Under the pieces are notes generated by a model. That model ran no database searches. It saw nothing but the letters and a program-made list of their open reading frames with translations, and was not told the DNA's origin. Of a DNA stretch of 64,000 nt, positions 7,524-16,081 are shown one piece after another (within the stretch, counting starts at the first letter, position 1; every line of letters starts with the position of its first letter). The translations under genes were made by a program, and so were the position numbers. This DNA is from Pseudoalteromonas sp. SMS1 (GTDB taxonomy: Bacteria; Pseudomonadota; Gammaproteobacteria; Enterobacterales; Alteromonadaceae). The stretch is taken from NCBI RefSeq assembly GCF_021530565.1, contig NZ_JAKGBI010000002.1:310001-374000 (forward strand), written 5' to 3'.

Positions 7524-8711
7524 TTACACCGAGAATGCACGCAAAGAGCGCACACGTGGTCTATCTATGTGTGTACCTGATAAAACAAGTTTTACCCGCG
7601 CTTGTGGGTCAAGTAGATTCGCCAACTCATAATTACACAGTAGCCATCCCTCGCCCTGAGCTTGGGTATTTTTAAGCGCCACGGCCTGCCATTGACCTTG
7701 CTGCTCAATCAATACATCCACCTTTGCACTGCCAGGTAATTGAGCTTCAAAACTCACTTTTAAAGTACCACCAGCTTGACAAGGAATTGCACGTGTAACG
7801 TAGTCGGCTTGATTACTGACTTTACCCAATGCTGTTTGCACGCTGTCGAATAACACAGGGGATTGCGTCTCAGTACCGGTTAACTTAGCTCGAACCTTCA
7901 GTGACTCTGTCACTTTGTTGGCAAGTCTCAGTGGCTGCGACTCTTGTAGGTTAAAGTCACCACTTTGGGGGCCACTAAATTCAAAATGAAGCTGCGTTTC
8001 ACTGCTTGGGCGCTCAATGGCAGCCATTGCTAAAATATCACTGTGTTCTTCTAACGCAACTTCCCCTAACTCGACCGTGTGTTCTGTTTGCGTAAATTTC
8101 GCCGCTTTCAATCGAAAACTAAGATCTCTATTTTGATGAGGTGTCCAAGTTGATGCATTGCTCGAAGAAAGTAGCACACCAACCTGATATGGTTGGCTCG
8201 TTACCCACCCACTGCTGCGATCAAATTTACCGAGCTCTGCAATGGCAACTTCATGAACGGCATCATCACTCAAAACGACAATCGCATATTCTTGACCAGC
8301 ATTGAGCGAAATCGGCGTAAATTCAAATAACGTCGGGCCAGTCGCTTGCAATTGAGAAACGGGCAACGAAGCTTCGGCAATCACCGTATCATTAGGTATA
8401 CCCAGATCAGTTTCTCTGATTTGGACGCGCACGGGTTGTTCACCAATTTTCTTAAACCATAGCTCCACGCCCGCAATGAAGCGAAGTTCAGGCAAAGTAA
8501 ATGTTTGTGCCAATGGGTCAAAACGCCACTGCAAAACATTGTTCACTCGACGCACCGTTTGCGTGCGTATTGTGCCACTACCGGTATAGGTTGCTTCGCC
8601 TCTGGAACCTTGAGAACCGGTAAAACGTACTGATTTACTCCCGACAGGAACATTACTCGGGATATAGAATCGGCCGGATAGTCGACCTTGTGTATCGGCT
8701 TTTATGGTCAT
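7524..8711 (-). CDS. Tail/baseplate connector protein with a DPLAQTF motif, module 3
   Basis: A 395-residue, beta-rich protein. Residues 62-75 read QWRFDPLAQTFTLP, and a later segment (PVRVQIRETDLGIPND, then AGQEYAIVVLSDD) matches a beta-sandwich domain that I recognise from large tail proteins of myophages, where DPLAQ(T/S)F is the hallmark. Its ATG overlaps the stop of the DUF4815-type gene (ATGA at 8708-8711), so the two are translationally coupled and probably form one structural unit. No counterpart exists in modules 1, 2 and 4. Confidence 0.6.
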   Translation of the reverse strand: MTIKADTQGRLSGRFYIPSNVPVGSKSVRFTGSQGSRGEATYTGSGTIRTQTVRRVNNVLQWRFDPLAQTFTLPELRFIAGVELWFKKIGEQPVRVQIRETDLGIPNDTVIAEASLPVSQLQATGPTLFEFTPISLNAGQEYAIVVLSDDAVHEVAIAELGKFDRSSGWVTSQPYQVGVLLSSSNASTWTPHQNRDLSFRLKAAKFTQTEHTVELGEVALEEHSDILAMAAIERPSSETQLHFEFSGPQSGDFNLQESQPLRLANKVTESLKVRAKLTGTETQSPVLFDSVQTALGKVSNQADYVTRAIPCQAGGTLKVSFEAQLPGSAKVDVLIEQQGQWQAVALKNTQAQGEGWLLCNYELANLLDPQARVKLVLSGTHIDRPRVRSLRAFSV

Positions 8712-10672
8712 TGTGCCTCCGGTATTAGTGTGATGCCATCAAAAGTCAGTTGCTCTATCGTCTCTCCCTCGTCAAACCCAGATATCGAGAAGTTGACCCA
8801 ACGCCTTCTTAAAAACTCTGCGCTGCGCGTTGAGCTACTCAATACCTGCGTTGTACTGACAGTTTGCGTACTCACGCGTGCTCCGTTGCCACCCCAAAAT
8901 CTACGCGTGATAGAACTAGCGACATTGGTATGCGTTTGAGTCCAATGATCGACACTGGGGGTTAGGCGAATATCTGCTGGGATCGGCTCAAATGCCATAT
9001 AAGGGTTGATCTTCATGCTACCCGTTTGTTTAGGCTGCTCTAGCACATCTTCAAGCACATAAGGTAATGTGAGCGCGCGTTCATCTGGGACTTGAAGTTG
9101 ATGAATATCAGCCTCAAGCGGAAGCACTAACTCCCCCCCAACAATCGCCGCAGTTTGTTCAATGCCCGCATCTCTCATATCATCGTCGATGAATGGATCG
9201 ACAAAGACACCATATTTGCTGGTGGGATCCTGGCTATTTGCATCATTTCTGAGTCGTTCGATAGCAAGCAGCTGATACAAATCTCCGATCTGGCTCTGCA
9301 TTTGCTCAAGCTGTGACATAGACACCGCACGAATTGCCAAACTTTCAATACTAGGTGCTTGGTTGTTGAACCAAAATTGAGTCACCTGTGCCAAGGCAAG
9401 ATGATGCGCAGGCGCTTTTGGTGGCACTGGCGATTGATGAACCGCTTGGCCTTTTATACGTTTGATATGACCAAACCTATCTAATACAACCAAATCGATG
9501 CGTGGTCGATACCACTGGTAATCAATCGTTACCAACGTGTTTTCTACTAACTCACCTCCATCTTCTAGCTGCTTTGATAAGCTAAAACCTCGCTCATCAT
9601 ATTCAACGGTCAGTTGCTTACGGTAGCGATAAACAACATGATATTGACTGCCACCAGCTGGTTCTTGACCACTGAGCTGCCAACTAATGTGATTACGCAA
9701 AAAGATAAAGTCTGTACCTTGCACATAAACAGTCTCACCTTGAGTGATAGAGAGTATCTCAAGCACAGACTCATCGGGTAAAAGGTCATCTCCCCCAGAC
9801 AATTGACCGCGCGTTAACTGAGCGCCTTTTTCAACAGTAACGTTGACCTCATCAATTGACTTAACCGGGAAAAAATCCGTATCCATGCGCATCATGTCTT
9901 GCGCATCGGCTTGAAATGTTTTTGGCTCTTCTTTCACTTCACCGATGTCAGGATCATAATTGAATTCGGCTGTCCTAGAAGTCGCGAACGCCACTTCATA
10001 GCCTTCAATATGGGCTTTCCCTTCTTCTAAACTAAAGCTCTGCTTGCCCTGCTCTGCACCTCGATAACTTAGCGCCATACCTTGTACAACATAGCTACCA
10101 CCATTTGCTTCTCGGTCATATCTGGCAAGAGCTTGTGTGACGGCATCCAGTTGAGGAGGAGGTTGTTTAATAATTAAAGTGCCTTGCTCGATTCGATGAA
10201 CTGGGTAAAATGCTTCGTCTGGACCTAGGGCATCACTGAGCAACCCCCATTGGCAGATTTGCTGCAAGCGCGCAGCGCCAGGTTCGTCAAAATTAATCGC
10301 ATCGACAGCAGGATCTCGTAAACTGGGATCTTGCTCTTCGGTGATCACTTTGTGTGTTAGCCATACACCCACATCGACGGTCGCATTTAAATCAATGGGT
10401 ACAACCCCACTTGTGACCGGACGTACTTGCCCAGCCATGTACACATCCCCTGGCGTGATCAATGCGCTTGCGGAATCCGTATCAACGACTAATTCGCCGC
10501 CTTTTACTAAGTCACCATCTTTAAGCAAAACATCTGCGACACCTTTAAGATGATGGCCCACTTGCGATTGTAGGTCGTTTAATTCCCTACTTTGCAGACC
10601 TTTTCCGGCTCTAAACAGCAGTCGCTCGTAGCCAGAGTCTGCATGAAATTTTTCATAGTAATCATCAAGCAT
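8708..10672 (-). CDS. DUF4815-type tail protein, module 3
   Basis: A 654-residue structural protein. The start (LDDYYEKFHADSGYERLLFRAGKGLQ, in part) followed by LQSRELNDLQSQV matches the N-terminus of DUF4815-type phage tail proteins, which begin by contacting the baseplate and continue with beta-structured repeats. The middle and C-terminal parts hold several TYQV/VDY-like beta strands and no catalytic motif that I recognise. It lies between the 159-residue protein and the 395-residue connector. Together the three replace the tail-collar protein used by the other modules. Confidence 0.65.
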   Translation of the reverse strand: MLDDYYEKFHADSGYERLLFRAGKGLQSRELNDLQSQVGHHLKGVADVLLKDGDLVKGGELVVDTDSASALITPGDVYMAGQVRPVTSGVVPIDLNATVDVGVWLTHKVITEEQDPSLRDPAVDAINFDEPGAARLQQICQWGLLSDALGPDEAFYPVHRIEQGTLIIKQPPPQLDAVTQALARYDREANGGSYVVQGMALSYRGAEQGKQSFSLEEGKAHIEGYEVAFATSRTAEFNYDPDIGEVKEEPKTFQADAQDMMRMDTDFFPVKSIDEVNVTVEKGAQLTRGQLSGGDDLLPDESVLEILSITQGETVYVQGTDFIFLRNHISWQLSGQEPAGGSQYHVVYRYRKQLTVEYDERGFSLSKQLEDGGELVENTLVTIDYQWYRPRIDLVVLDRFGHIKRIKGQAVHQSPVPPKAPAHHLALAQVTQFWFNNQAPSIESLAIRAVSMSQLEQMQSQIGDLYQLLAIERLRNDANSQDPTSKYGVFVDPFIDDDMRDAGIEQTAAIVGGELVLPLEADIHQLQVPDERALTLPYVLEDVLEQPKQTGSMKINPYMAFEPIPADIRLTPSVDHWTQTHTNVASSITRRFWGGNGARVSTQTVSTTQVLSSSTRSAEFLRRRWVNFSISGFDEGETIEQLTFDGITLIPEAQ

Positions 10673-10680
10673 AAATACCT

Positions 10681-11160
10681 CTAAAAACTCACAACAAATT
10701 CAAAGCTCTCTCTCACACCTTCTTCTCGCACTAGAGGTGCACGGTGCTCGAGCAATAATAATGTTCCAGATGATGCCACTTGTTCAGGCAACAAGTAGGA
10801 CAGCCCAGGAGGTAAGTCCGGCTGCTGTTGCGTGCCTGACATTAAGCCCAGCTCACGAACGGTTTCCCCTACACCATCGGCAAAATCAAAAGTAAATTCG
10901 CAATACAGGTGTTGAGTCGGTTGCTCCGATAAGCTAAAACGTCCACCTTGAAGGTGTATATCGCCTTGCTCATTTGGAAGACAAAACGCAACTTTTTTAG
11001 CTTTCCGATAGCCAATCGGCGCGGCAAGCTCAGTTGCGACTATGGGTTCGGCTGGAGGGGATTGCCACGGCGTTTCTCCGCGCCCCCAAGCCAAATAAAT
11101 AGGAGTTTGTGCAATTGTTTGGGCAAACAACGTCCGCCCTGCACGAGTAAGAATAGCCAA
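10681..11160 (-). CDS. Tail protein following gpI, module 3
   Basis: A 159-residue product starting at a TTG codon with AAGGAAA upstream. The opening (AILTRAGRTLFAQTIAQTPI) recalls the opening of tail-collar proteins, with small residues and a helix, and is followed by WGRG and a pattern LREL-G-like in the second half (TVRELGLMSG). It occupies the position held by the tail-collar protein in the other modules, directly after gpI, so it is probably the module 3 equivalent (inference). A 181-base gap separates it from gpI, unusually wide for this locus. Confidence 0.5.
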   Translation of the reverse strand: MAILTRAGRTLFAQTIAQTPIYLAWGRGETPWQSPPAEPIVATELAAPIGYRKAKKVAFCLPNEQGDIHLQGGRFSLSEQPTQHLYCEFTFDFADGVGETVRELGLMSGTQQQPDLPPGLSYLLPEQVASSGTLLLLEHRAPLVREEGVRESFEFVVSF

Positions 11161-11341
11161 AGTGTTTCCTTATTTTACCTACTCCGATTTGGTAGATTCA
11201 CGTATTCGCTCTGCTCTAGCGTGTACTCTCAGCCCAAGTTGCAAAAAACACCGCTCAGGTCATTACGATTGCTAGGCAAAAAATTGCGAGTGAGTTACGA
11301 CAATAAACCGAATATAGGTTAATTAATGGTGAAATATTGAA

Positions 11342-12196
11342 TCAGCGTAATGCTTGGTACGACGTAATAACTTGAGGGTATCGCATTGTGGACCAAGAAG
11401 ACGCTTGCCAATGACCAAACCATTGAGCTTGGCCGAGGGTATAAGCACGGCTAGTTTGACGACTATGCGCGGCCGCCATGCTAAAACTGTGCACAACAGG
11501 TTCACTTAATCTCAAACTACCAAGTACTTGGGAAGAGTAGCTTTGCCAACCACAGTTTAACTTGCGCTTACGAGCGACATCTGAAGCACCTTCAGGATTA
11601 ACAATGGTTTCATGCGCACGCTGTGTACTAATGCGCAGCAATTTACCATTTTTTAATCTATGCCTATAACCCGAGTGGTCACTCAGCAACGTACCGAAGT
11701 GACTTGCTGAAAGTTGCAGCTCTCTAATATCTAGGTTGTATGTAATACGAACAAGCTCGCTACGCGCGGGGGCACTTAGCTCCGCTAACTGTGCCATACG
11801 CTCAGCATCATTAAGATCTGGTAATTGCTCTAAATGACACTGATAGCGATAGAAATGCCGATAAGACTTGGACTCTTCAACTTCTGACAGAGAAAATCCG
11901 AGCCAATCAAATGCCATTTCTAAGCTTTTTTGTGTTCCACGGATCCTTTGCCAAGCGAGACCTTGCTGTAAGACTTGATCTAAATCATCAAGATACGGGA
12001 CCAAGGCGCCTAAACCGTATTCCCATATAAGCCAAGGTAATAGAGATTGTTTGGGATGGGACTTAAAGCCACGCAAAAGCTGAACTCCTTCACCCAATAC
12101 AACCTCAAGCTGACCATGTTTAACAATGTCGGCTTGTAGATCACTGTGATTGAATGGGAGTAACGCGTCGCTATCAGTGTTTAAGTGATGAGACAT
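11342..12196 (-). CDS. Baseplate/tail protein gpI, module 3
   Basis: A 284-residue gpI-type protein. The hallmark stretch is present in divergent form: LLPWLIWEYGLGALVPYLDD near residue 50, then W-RIRGTQKSLEMAFDWLG, equivalent to the HKGTxxAxxxAL helix of other gpI proteins. The C-terminal half lacks the 29-30-residue repeats seen in the module 2 and module 4 paralogues. It overlaps the gpJ stop by 16 bases (12181-12196). It is the most divergent of the four gpI copies, as expected if the whole of module 3 has a separate origin. Confidence 0.72.
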   Translation of the reverse strand: MSHHLNTDSDALLPFNHSDLQADIVKHGQLEVVLGEGVQLLRGFKSHPKQSLLPWLIWEYGLGALVPYLDDLDQVLQQGLAWQRIRGTQKSLEMAFDWLGFSLSEVEESKSYRHFYRYQCHLEQLPDLNDAERMAQLAELSAPARSELVRITYNLDIRELQLSASHFGTLLSDHSGYRHRLKNGKLLRISTQRAHETIVNPEGASDVARKRKLNCGWQSYSSQVLGSLRLSEPVVHSFSMAAAHSRQTSRAYTLGQAQWFGHWQASSWSTMRYPQVITSYQALR

Positions 12197-13020
12197 AATT
12201 GAATTTGCCCTAGTTGAGCATATTGATTGGAAGCTATATCAATCAAAGAGTCTGGCGTATGTATCTCTACATGCTTAACACCGTCTACATGAAGTTGCGC
12301 GCTTAACCAGCTCGGCGTCATTGCAATGCCAAGGGCCATCGTCTCCTGCCAAGCTTCACGTAATTTGCCTTCTAATTGGGTAAACACCCAATTTGGTACA
12401 TTATCTTGTAGATAAATATCGGCTTTGACGTCAATTGGTACTTCTTCAGCGTGATTCACCTCAACCTGATCAGTTAATACTTTAACCTGATCGCTTAATA
12501 CGTGGTTTCTCACTTGCTGCAACAGTACATCTGCCTGTTCTTTGTCTTGAAATAAAATAGAGACGCGTACACGCCCCGGGATTGGGCTATCCACTTCAAC
12601 ATCTTGGATAGTATTTGGCGCAGCGGTTAATGCTGCGTTGCGGTAGTGGTCTTTGCTGCCGGCAGTACTGGACGCCAATGTTTTTTGCCGAATGCGAAGA
12701 CGGTAATTACCGTCTTCTTCACCCTCGGCACGCACCAAACCATAAAACACACCAAGCTGGTCTAAATCACTGCCTTTTGCAGTCGCCAATAAGTTAGCAT
12801 ACGCCGCTTCATTAATACGTTGACGCAGCAGTAACTCTCGATAGCTTTCCACTTGCAGACATACCGTCAATGGATCGCTTTCAAGCTCTAATGCATCAGC
12901 ATATTGTGGAGCAAGTGATATAAACCTGTCCTTGCGCGCTTGGTAAATTGTTTCATAGTCCAGTGGCTCAATGATGTCCGGCGCAGGCAGCGCAGAAAAA
13001 TCAAAGTACTGGGAGTTCAT
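12181..13020 (-). CDS. Baseplate assembly protein gpJ, module 3
   Basis: A 279-residue gpJ-type protein. The signature ALPAPDIIEPLDYETIYQAR opens it. ELESDPLTV, YRELLLRQRINEAA and GSDLDQLGVFYG follow in the canonical order. This is a complete, ordinary-length gpJ with all landmarks intact. It starts 27 bases after the small accessory gene at 13048; no terminator-like hairpin is visible before it, unlike modules 2 and 4. Confidence 0.85.
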   Translation of the reverse strand: MNSQYFDFSALPAPDIIEPLDYETIYQARKDRFISLAPQYADALELESDPLTVCLQVESYRELLLRQRINEAAYANLLATAKGSDLDQLGVFYGLVRAEGEEDGNYRLRIRQKTLASSTAGSKDHYRNAALTAAPNTIQDVEVDSPIPGRVRVSILFQDKEQADVLLQQVRNHVLSDQVKVLTDQVEVNHAEEVPIDVKADIYLQDNVPNWVFTQLEGKLREAWQETMALGIAMTPSWLSAQLHVDGVKHVEIHTPDSLIDIASNQYAQLGQIQLCLIT

Positions 13021-13047
13021 AGTGGTTTCTTGGATAAGTTAAAATCT

Positions 13048-13404
13048 TTACGACTGGATAATATCGGCCACGCCTTGCGCACGAGCTGAAATTTCACCAA
13101 ATACATTGTCAATGCCTTTGTATTGATAAGGAAAAGTCAATTGATTGGCAATCTGCTTGTCTAACAATGGTGCAAATAAATCAGCCGAAGGTTGTGCGGC
13201 AGCTTTGACTTCTTCAAGCGTAGTCGCCGCAGCAATGGCCTTAGTTAATTTTGCAAACTCTACTAAGAGTAGATGCGCGGTGTCTGAAGTTGTACCAATT
13301 AAAGAGTCTGAGTCTGCAACAGCGTAATGAATGCGGCTACGTTGCGCTTCTTTATCGTATACAACCGAAGTATCTTTAAATTCAGATTCTGTATTTTCTA
13401 ACAT
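13048..13404 (-). CDS. Fibre-associated small protein (LLGTTSD family), module 2
   Basis: A 118-residue product. The core DSLIGTTSDTAHLLLVEFAK, then LEEVKAAA and FPYQYKG, ending ARAQGVADII, aligns along its length with the 122-residue (19371-19739) and 153-residue (20444-20905) proteins. All three directly follow a fibre gene. I recognise no named family. Composition is helical and acidic. A fibre-specific chaperone, or a subunit capping the fibre, fits the context (inference). Confidence 0.6.
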   Translation of the reverse strand: MLENTESEFKDTSVVYDKEAQRSRIHYAVADSDSLIGTTSDTAHLLLVEFAKLTKAIAAATTLEEVKAAAQPSADLFAPLLDKQIANQLTFPYQYKGIDNVFGEISARAQGVADIIQS

Positions 13405-13411
13405 GATTCAC

Positions 13412-14200
13412 CTACACAGGGATTCTTGGGTAGTTAACAACGCGGTCAATTGCAAAATTACAACTGCCACCAAATTGAAGAATATTCTGAGGTTGTTTAC
13501 CTGTCGGATCTGTGACTCCGTCAGATACCACGTTGACCAATCTTACAAACAAACAACTATAGGCGTGCACGCCAGAGATCTGCATCGAAGGAATGTCTCT
13601 CACTGAAGAGCCATTCCACCATCCGCCGGTATTTGAGATATTAATATCAACACCTTGAGAGGTAATATTTTCGTTGATTTGCTCACTGGTTGCCTCAGTG
13701 TTGGTCAGAATAAACTGCATATATGTGCGGCTCCAATCTCTTGCATATTTATCAGGAGATTCACTGTAGCCTGGAGAGTAAGAATAACCAGCTACTGTAT
13801 GAAGTTTTGTCATTCTACTTGCCGCTGCATATGTGTGGAAACCACTCCAGTCACCACCGGTGGGGACTTTGATCCAAATTGACTTGGTTTCATCATTAGG
13901 GTCTGCAATTAAGCCATGATCTTGTACTAACGTGTCTTTTGTATGCACTTTACGATCATAGTAATTGATACGCATATCCGCATGACTCTGCGCCAAATTC
14001 AGAACTGCTTGACTTATTCGGCTATCAGCAGTCGTGATGGCAGTGTTTACTTCAGTTTGAGCGTTGGCTAGTGCTGTATCAATTGCCCCCATCTTATTAA
14101 CAACAGTACTCGTCAGCTCATTGTTCGCTGTGATAAGTTCACCATTGGTAGAATGCAGCTCAGTGATTAGCTGTTCAAGCGTTTTTGCTTGTGTAGACAT
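13412..14200 (-). CDS. Tail fibre protein, module 2 (second)
   Basis: A 262-residue product. The N-terminal 85 residues are a helical stalk of the shared type (TLEQLITELHSTNGELITAN, then KMGAIDTALANAQTEVN). The C-terminal part is rich in S, G, Y, N and W and ends in a compact hydrophobic segment, typical of receptor-binding tips. It lies 7 bases before the small LLGTTSD-family gene. Immediately upstream is a short remnant of another fibre's C-terminus (14216-14347), so this gene may have replaced an older fibre. Confidence 0.68.
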   Translation of the reverse strand: MSTQAKTLEQLITELHSTNGELITANNELTSTVVNKMGAIDTALANAQTEVNTAITTADSRISQAVLNLAQSHADMRINYYDRKVHTKDTLVQDHGLIADPNDETKSIWIKVPTGGDWSGFHTYAAASRMTKLHTVAGYSYSPGYSESPDKYARDWSRTYMQFILTNTEATSEQINENITSQGVDINISNTGGWWNGSSVRDIPSMQISGVHAYSCLFVRLVNVVSDGVTDPTGKQPQNILQFGGSCNFAIDRVVNYPRIPV

Positions 14201-14215
14201 CTATAAGTTTCCTTT

Positions 14216-14347
14216 CTAAAAAATTCTAAGGTAGATTTCGCCGTTGCCATTCCCTGCTCGCACTTGTTGAACGATATTCAGTAATGAAGGGGTGGTCTGG
14301 AAATCAAAAAACGGTTTATATAAGTAGGGTTTGACTACATCTGTTAT
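14216..14347 (-). pseudogene. C-terminal remnant of a tail fibre gene
   Basis: Reading the minus strand between the gene ending at 14344 and the fibre starting at 14200 gives one open stretch of 43 codons. It opens ITDVVKPYLYKPFFDFQ, includes LLNIVQQVRAG, ends NGEIYLRIF and stops with TAG. It has no start codon. The G-N-G-N-G run followed by E-I-Y-L-R-I-F is what fibre tips often end with. I read it as a scar left when a fibre or its front part was deleted or replaced. Confidence 0.55.
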
Positions 14348-14652
14348 TTATTCGCTGCATCAAGTGGCGATATTGGCCAGATAACATCGGCAGCTGCAGT
14401 ATAATTTTGAGGTAGCGCCCTTAACTCTTTTCGGTATGCAACCCAAGCAAGTTTTTCACTGTCACTTAGGTCACTATCTGGCATTTGAGTGTAATCTGAT
14501 TCAGCGAGCAGACGATTCCTTTTTGCTCTGATATCCGCAAATAGGCCCAAATTTATAATTTGATCTTTTTGCTCGGCAGTGAACTCTGGCCATTCTTGTT
14601 CGGTATCAAAGTGCATGTACTTCTTACCGTTATATTCAAAATCAATCAGCAT
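14344..14652 (-). CDS. Phage tail assembly chaperone-like protein, module 2
   Basis: A 102-residue product. The second half (RNRLLAESDYTQMPDSDL, then WVAYRKELRALPQ and VIWPISP) is the Phage_tail_APC signature. The first half has a short beta-rich domain (FEYNGKKYMHFDTEQEWPEF). It starts 1 base after the fibre gene's stop at 14654 and presumably serves that fibre. The product at 436-663 is a shorter paralogue. Confidence 0.68.
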   Translation of the reverse strand: MLIDFEYNGKKYMHFDTEQEWPEFTAEQKDQIINLGLFADIRAKRNRLLAESDYTQMPDSDLSDSEKLAWVAYRKELRALPQNYTAAADVIWPISPLDAANK

Positions 14653-14653
14653 A

Positions 14654-15511
14654 TTAAGATCCCACTAGATAAACACCTTTGGTACCAACTTGTAGGGTTT
14701 GGTACGTAGGGTGAAATAGGTTGGTATTCGCACCGAGTGTAATGTTGTGAGTGGTTACAATCATTGAGGACATGTAGTACGTAGGTGCAAAAACATAAAA
14801 AGGCGAATCAGCCGTCGCATTCGCACCGTCAACCTCACCCGTGAATAAGATGTTACTATGGTGAGACCCGGGTCCTGATACATCCCCTCCTGTATACACC
14901 TGTAAAAATAGTGCTTCAGAGCCCGTTGCTGGAACAAGTTTGGTGCAATTGAGCCGAATGTCACCTGAGTAATGAGAGATGCCTTTTGGTACTGACAAAT
15001 TAACGGCAATCAATGGATATGAAAATCTAAGTAGCGAACCATACACCTCCAAAATTGCATTGAGGTTGAGTGTCGCGCCTATCAATCTACAAACGACTTT
15101 CTTGTTTGAAATTTGAATACGCTCATTCACGTCGATTCGCTGACCCAATGGGCCAAAGATAATAATGACAGATCCCATAGGAGCTGAGTCAATTAACGCC
15201 TTTAACGTTTTAAACGGCGCACTCGCTGTACCTGGATTACTATCGTTACCGTTTGCTACATCTAAATAAAGGTGCAGCTCCATTCGCTCATCAATGCGTT
15301 CAGGTAAAACACTGTCTACTTGCTCAAACACCTCATCAGGTAAACCAGTGATTTGGTTTTTAATCGCTTGATTATCAACTGCAATTAAATCGTTTGACGC
15401 TTTAAGCTCTGAATTCTGAGCAATAACTGCTGCTGTGAGCTCGCTCACAGTGGTAGCAAGTTCGGAATTAGATGTTTGAAGTATGCCTAGTTGTGTACTC
15501 AACGAACTCAT
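14654..15511 (-). CDS. Tail fibre protein with a beta-helix-like region, module 2 (first)
   Basis: A 285-residue product. After a helical stalk (residues 1-80, SSLSTQLGILQTSNSELATT at the start) comes YLDVANGNDSNPGTASAPFK at about residues 82-101. This is the classic opening of a right-handed parallel beta-helix (YVD-x-NGND-N-G-s-pFkTl), found in phage tailspikes and pectate-lyase-like proteins. The helix then seems to run to the C-terminus. Some such proteins cleave polysaccharide, but I see no convincing catalytic set. It starts 1 base after the tail-collar gene with no hairpin between. Confidence 0.7.
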   Translation of the reverse strand: MSSLSTQLGILQTSNSELATTVSELTAAVIAQNSELKASNDLIAVDNQAIKNQITGLPDEVFEQVDSVLPERIDERMELHLYLDVANGNDSNPGTASAPFKTLKALIDSAPMGSVIIIFGPLGQRIDVNERIQISNKKVVCRLIGATLNLNAILEVYGSLLRFSYPLIAVNLSVPKGISHYSGDIRLNCTKLVPATGSEALFLQVYTGGDVSGPGSHHSNILFTGEVDGANATADSPFYVFAPTYYMSSMIVTTHNITLGANTNLFHPTYQTLQVGTKGVYLVGS

Positions 15512-15512
15512 T

Positions 15513-16067
15513 TTAGCCTCCTAAGCTCAAAAGCCTTTCATTGAACTTAATTTGACGCAAGTTTGATTCGATCTGTGCCGTTGCCATTTGGGTCTGAGCA
15601 ATTGTCATCGCTGCAAATTCATCCGCATAGTAAATGCTCAAATCCCCTGTTACGTTAAAATCAAGGCTATCTGGCGGTACAGCTGACAGTAATAAATCAA
15701 ATCCTTGGACTATTTTTGCAATCGGCGTCTGATAGAAAAGTACATTTTCAGGGTGAGACCAGACAGCAAATAGCGTTCTTTGGCTTTCATCCGCATGATC
15801 GTTTAAGAAAAAGCCGACTTCTTTAACTGCATACTGCTTGTCATCGGTAAACTCGGCAGTTACATGAAACTGGCCATTTCCAACTACCTCAGCACCTGAT
15901 ACTGGCGCCGTATTTTTTTGGCTTTTGAGTGCAGTTTGATTTCTATCGGGTGTGTAGCCCGAATCCCCAACTGCAATATGGCCAATTTGGATTTTAACCC
16001 CTTGTTCAAGGGCACTCACCGCTGCATTGATCCCTTCTTGGGTCACAACGGGTGTATATACATTCAT
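15513..16067 (-). CDS. Tail-collar fibre protein (P2 gpH N-terminal type), module 2
   Basis: A 184-residue paralogue of the collar proteins at 1491-2060 and 22045-22599. Landmarks are VTQEGINAAVSALEQGVKI, GHIAVGDSGYTPDRNQTALK and VKEVGFFLNDH. The first helix and GDxxYxP loop attach the fibre to gpI in P2-like phages. It lies between gpI (16082) and the beta-helix fibre and is probably co-translated with the latter. Confidence 0.8.
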   Translation of the reverse strand: MNVYTPVVTQEGINAAVSALEQGVKIQIGHIAVGDSGYTPDRNQTALKSQKNTAPVSGAEVVGNGQFHVTAEFTDDKQYAVKEVGFFLNDHADESQRTLFAVWSHPENVLFYQTPIAKIVQGFDLLLSAVPPDSLDFNVTGDLSIYYADEFAAMTIAQTQMATAQIESNLRQIKFNERLLSLGG

Positions 16068-16081
16068 ATATGTACCTCAGA

